From positions 1 through 33,848 of the forward strand of contig CAZHSN010000017.1 of assembly GCA_964535125.1 (NCBI GenBank): 33,848 bases of DNA. Direction: 5' to 3'. The translations under genes and the position numbers were made by a program. The notes under the pieces were generated by a model. It saw nothing but the letters and a program-made list of their open reading frames with translations. It did not search any database and had not been told where the DNA came from. This DNA comes from CAZHSN01 sp964535125. GTDB taxonomy: Bacteria; Armatimonadota; HRBIN16. Below are positions 30,905-33,848 of this stretch, in pieces. The stretch's first letter is position 1. Each line of letters starts with the position of its first letter.

Positions 30905-33848
30905 ATGGATCCGGCTGCGAGGGACCCCTTGACAACGAATGAGTCTTTGTCAGCGCTGTTCACGCTGACTGCCCGCCGCTTCCCGGATGCGCCAGCGGTG
31001 ACCGATACGGACGGCACATGGACCTACACCGAGTTGGACGGTGCGGCAGCCTCATTGCATGCTGCTCTCCGCCGGGGTGCGGTGCCGGAAGGGCCTGTCG
31101 CCGTATTCGCCGAGAAGGGGCGGTGGTTTGCCGCTGGTGTGCTGGCAGCATTACGATCCGGAATGCCTTGGGCGCCGGTTGATCCCCGTTGGCCGGTACA
31201 ACGCATCACGCGTTGTCTCGCCGACCTTAACGGACCCGTATTGAGCATGACCGGCGAAGCGCCCGGGGTTTCCGCGGAACGCATGGTACGACTGCGTGCA
31301 GAGGCGTCTGACACCGCTGACACCCCGCCGCCGGTTATGGTGTCTCCTGATGCGCCCGCCTATGTGATCTATACGTCCGGCAGCACGGGAACACCCAAGG
31401 GGGTTGTCGTGCCGCACCGCGGCGTGCCGCTGTTGTTGGAGGAGATGCAGCAGCTTGCTCCCGTTTCAGGACAGCAGCGATGGAGTTGGTGGACCAACCC
31501 GACATTTGACGTCAGCGTCTATGAGATGTGGGCCGCCTGGCTGAGCGGAGGCGAGTTGATTGCACCTTCGCCCTCCGTACAGTCGGATGGACGCGCCTAC
31601 GCGCAGTGGTTGTGTGATCAGCGTATACAGGCCGCCTATGTCGCCCCGATGATGGTAAATGATCTGCGCAACGTGCTGGAGGCGGGAGCCGTCTGTTCGC
31701 TGCGTCGACTGCTCGTTGGCGTCGAGCCAATCCCGCTGGGATTGCTGCAGCGATTGCTGACGCTGGCGCCGGACATGCAGATCATCAACGGGTATGGTCC
31801 CACAGAGGCAACGATCTGCTGCACGCTGTTCCGCGTACCACGAGAGGGCGGCGAAGCGGTCACAACGGCGCCTATCGGCCATCCCGTACAGTGGAGCCGG
31901 ATCGCTCTGGTCGATGATCAGGGCGCCTCGTTCTCCGGACCGCATCGGGCCGAACTATGGGTCTCGGGTCCTGGGGTGGCGCTGGGATACTGGAATGATC
32001 CCGACTTGACGGCAGAACGGTTTATCTCAGCCGACCTGGGCGACGGCGTGGAGCGGCGTTATTACCGGACAGGCGATGTGGTGGAACGCACCGCCGATGG
32101 TCTGCTGCGTTTTGTGGGACGCCGCGACCGCCAGGTCAAAATTCGGGGGCAACGCGTCGAACCGGGCGAATCCGAAGCGGTTATCCGGTCCTATCCGGGT
32201 ATTCGCGATGCCGTCGTGATGCCTGTCGAGCGGTCCGGTGAGACCTATCTGGCCGGATGGTATATAGCCGATGGACCGGTTGCCGGAGATAAACTGGCTG
32301 CCTGGCTGCATGAACGCCTGACGCCCGCCGCCACGCCATCCAAACTGAGACAGATAGACGCATGGCCTGTGACAGCCCATGGCAAGATTGACCGCGGCGC
32401 GCTGTTGCAGATGGCCGATCAGGAGCCGCTCACCGGCGACCAAGGTCCAGACGCGGGCGCGGGTATCGAACGGGCGTTGGTGCATGCGATCGAAGAGACG
32501 CTCAGAATCCGTAATGTACGGGTGACGGACCACTTTCTGGAACTGGGAGGCAGTTCGCTTACCGCAGTGGAGGCTGCTGCGGCGGCCAGTCACCTGATCG
32601 GTCTGACCGTAGCGCCCAGTCTGTTTGTGTCGCCGGGCCGGCCCATCGACATGGCCCCAATGATCCGCCCAGGCCGACGCGGGATGCCTGAACACATTCC
32701 GACGCTGGATGATCAGCGCACCGGGGGGTTGTCGGCGTCACAGCGGCGTCAGTGGTTTCTGCTTCAACTCGACGGTTCCAGTGCGGCGTACCACATCGCC
32801 CTCACCTGGCGGTTTGACCGTATACCTGACAGGAACCGGCTGCAGCGAGCTTTGCATCGGGTTGTGCAGGCGCAGCCTGCACTGCGTACGCGCTTTACGA
32901 TGGTCGCCGGACAGCCCATACAGCAGGTGTTGGAGCACGTGCCGGTCACGGTCGACATGCTTCCGGTCACTCTGTTGCCGGATGAAGAGGCTTCAAACGC
33001 ACTTGAGCGCACGCTGAAAGCCTATGCCGAAACGCCGTTTGTGCTTGACCGCGCCCCTCTATGGCGGGCTGCGATCTGTACAGCGGAGCAGGGGGCGGTG
33101 CTGATCGTGGTTTTGCACCACATCGTGTTTGACGGCTGGAGCGCCGGACTGCTGGCCAGCGAACTGACGCGTCTGTACGGTGATCCCCGAGCTGAGGCGC
33201 TGGTTCCTGCCTGCACACTGCTGGACTATGCGGCATGGCAAGCCGATCAGCCGGTCGACGAGGATCTCGACTGGTGGACAGATCGGCTGCGGGGCGCACC
33301 CTCGCTGCTTAACCTGCCTCTGGATTGGCCGCGTCCTCCGGTGTTCACCGGGCGATCCGGCATTGTCGAGCGGTCGGTCTCGGGCGCCAGTGCGCAGCGG
33401 CTGCGTCAGGCGGCCAAAGACGCAGGCTGTACGTTGTTCGCCTGGCTGCTTGCCTGTCTGCAGACCGTAGTCTGGCGATGGAGCGGTGAGGATGATGTCA
33501 CCATCGGCACGTTCGCAGCGGCACGGGCACATCCCGATCTCCAGCGCCTGATGGGCTTGTTTGTCAATACGCTTCCGTTGCGCAATCGAGTGCAACCGGA
33601 GGAGCCGTTCGCTCAGTTCGTCCGGAAGGTAAACGCTGAAGCCGCCGCAGCATTCGATCGGCAGCATGTACCGTATGAACAGATCATCGACGGGTTGGAT
33701 ATCGACCGCAGTACGGCGTACACGCCTTTGGTGCAAGTCATGCTGGTGCTGCATAATATGCGGTTCCCGGATGTGACGCTGGATGGAGCAACGGGCCGGT
33801 TTCGACAGCTTTCGCTGGGCCATGCGCTGGTTGATCTGTGTTTCTGGG
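30905..33848 (+). CDS. Non-ribosomal peptide synthetase, A-T-C... (3' end cut by window edge)
   Basis: 981 residues visible, frame open to the end. Adenylation domain (about 10-500): A3 YVIYTSGSTGTPKGVV, A5 NGYGPTEAT, A7 YRTGDV, A8 RRDRQVKIRGQRVEPGE, A10 with the acyl-lysine PVTAHGKIDRG. Carrier domain LGGSSLT with Ser 551 for phosphopantetheine. Condensation domain from about 615: SASQRRQWFLL, active-site HHIVFDG (H739, D743) and FVNTLPLR. It starts directly with an A domain, so this could be an initiating module. ATG at 30905 has only a distant AGGGTG; TTG at 30929 with GAGGGAC six bases before it is a good alternative. It begins 30 bases after the permease stop and may share its transcript. 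Confidence 0.92.
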   Translation, partial: MDPAARDPLTTNESLSALFTLTARRFPDAPAVTDTDGTWTYTELDGAAASLHAALRRGAVPEGPVAVFAEKGRWFAAGVLAALRSGMPWAPVDPRWPVQRITRCLADLNGPVLSMTGEAPGVSAERMVRLRAEASDTADTPPPVMVSPDAPAYVIYTSGSTGTPKGVVVPHRGVPLLLEEMQQLAPVSGQQRWSWWTNPTFDVSVYEMWAAWLSGGELIAPSPSVQSDGRAYAQWLCDQRIQAAYVAPMMVNDLRNVLEAGAVCSLRRLLVGVEPIPLGLLQRLLTLAPDMQIINGYGPTEATICCTLFRVPREGGEAVTTAPIGHPVQWSRIALVDDQGASFSGPHRAELWVSGPGVALGYWNDPDLTAERFISADLGDGVERRYYRTGDVVERTADGLLRFVGRRDRQVKIRGQRVEPGESEAVIRSYPGIRDAVVMPVERSGETYLAGWYIADGPVAGDKLAAWLHERLTPAATPSKLRQIDAWPVTAHGKIDRGALLQMADQEPLTGDQGPDAGAGIERALVHAIEETLRIRNVRVTDHFLELGGSSLTAVEAAAAASHLIGLTVAPSLFVSPGRPIDMAPMIRPGRRGMPEHIPTLDDQRTGGLSASQRRQWFLLQLDGSSAAYHIALTWRFDRIPDRNRLQRALHRVVQAQPALRTRFTMVAGQPIQQVLEHVPVTVDMLPVTLLPDEEASNALERTLKAYAETPFVLDRAPLWRAAICTAEQGAVLIVVLHHIVFDGWSAGLLASELTRLYGDPRAEALVPACTLLDYAAWQADQPVDEDLDWWTDRLRGAPSLLNLPLDWPRPPVFTGRSGIVERSVSGASAQRLRQAAKDAGCTLFAWLLACLQTVVWRWSGEDDVTIGTFAAARAHPDLQRLMGLFVNTLPLRNRVQPEEPFAQFVRKVNAEAAAAFDRQHVPYEQIIDGLDIDRSTAYTPLVQVMLVLHNMRFPDVTLDGATGRFRQLSLGHALVDLCFW

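Noticed and set aside
1..33848. CRISPR arrays, tRNA or rRNA genes, insertion sequences
   Set aside because: No regularly spaced repeats, transposase motifs or RNA-gene signatures were seen; the gaps between genes are about 130 bases or less.

Overview
The window looks like a chromosomal segment of a GC-rich diderm bacterium, most probably from the Armatimonadota. The clearest lineage hint is the C-terminal tail of two secreted proteins: a duplicated DxDGDxxVTLFDxxxLDxxFG EF-hand/dockerin-like module after a short beta-rich domain, a combination I associate with Armatimonadota secretomes. Further hints are a sugar ABC cassette without an ATPase gene, a split complex I locus (nuoB-nuoI only), an LPS-type heptose epimerase and an omega subunit with a long tail. 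This is inference from family knowledge; no 16S rRNA gene is present. There is one run of ten N (13928-13937), so the sequence is a scaffolded draft assembly.

Layout. 1-1958 (minus): PhoR/PhoB-type two-component pair, with the kinase cut by the window edge. 2002-8936 (minus): what looks like one transcription unit, from an extended -10 promoter at 8928-8936 to a hairpin at 2002-2039. It carries a tandemly duplicated two-gene module: a secreted seven-repeat (SBBP) beta-propeller protein with a dockerin-like tail, translationally coupled to a secreted DUF2334 deacetylase-fold protein. This is the best candidate for an undescribed system. 8983-15043 (plus): addB-addA recombination helicase-nuclease pair. 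15009-15953 (minus): hldD, overlapping the end of addA tail to tail. 16074-17081: a small ankyrin protein and a four-helix membrane protein that converge with no bases between their stop codons. 17089-20201 (plus): rpoZ with an acidic tail, dnaJ, nuoB and nuoI. 20251-23049 (plus): an envelope-stress cassette (ECF sigma factor, zinc anti-sigma factor, HtrA protease) with a candidate ECF-type promoter in front and a strong intrinsic terminator behind. 23101-26570 (minus): tldD coupled to a four-GAF protein. 26591-27334 (minus): a DUF5131 (phage Gp37/Gp68-like) Cys-cluster protein. 27470-30874 (plus): a carbohydrate ABC cassette (binding protein and two permeases). 30905-end (plus): the start of a non-ribosomal peptide synthetase (A-T-C...), cut by the window edge.

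How the genes work together. The sigma/anti-sigma/HtrA set is a self-contained envelope stress response. AddAB handles double-strand break processing. The two SBBP/DUF2334 pairs are all predicted to be exported and probably act on or at a cell-surface or extracellular polysaccharide; their substrate and anchoring partner cannot be seen here. The NRPS begins 30 bases after the sugar permease and may be co-transcribed with it, but whether they are functionally linked is unknown. Coding density is very high: no gene-free stretch exceeds about 130 bases, and I see no tRNA, rRNA, CRISPR array or insertion sequence.
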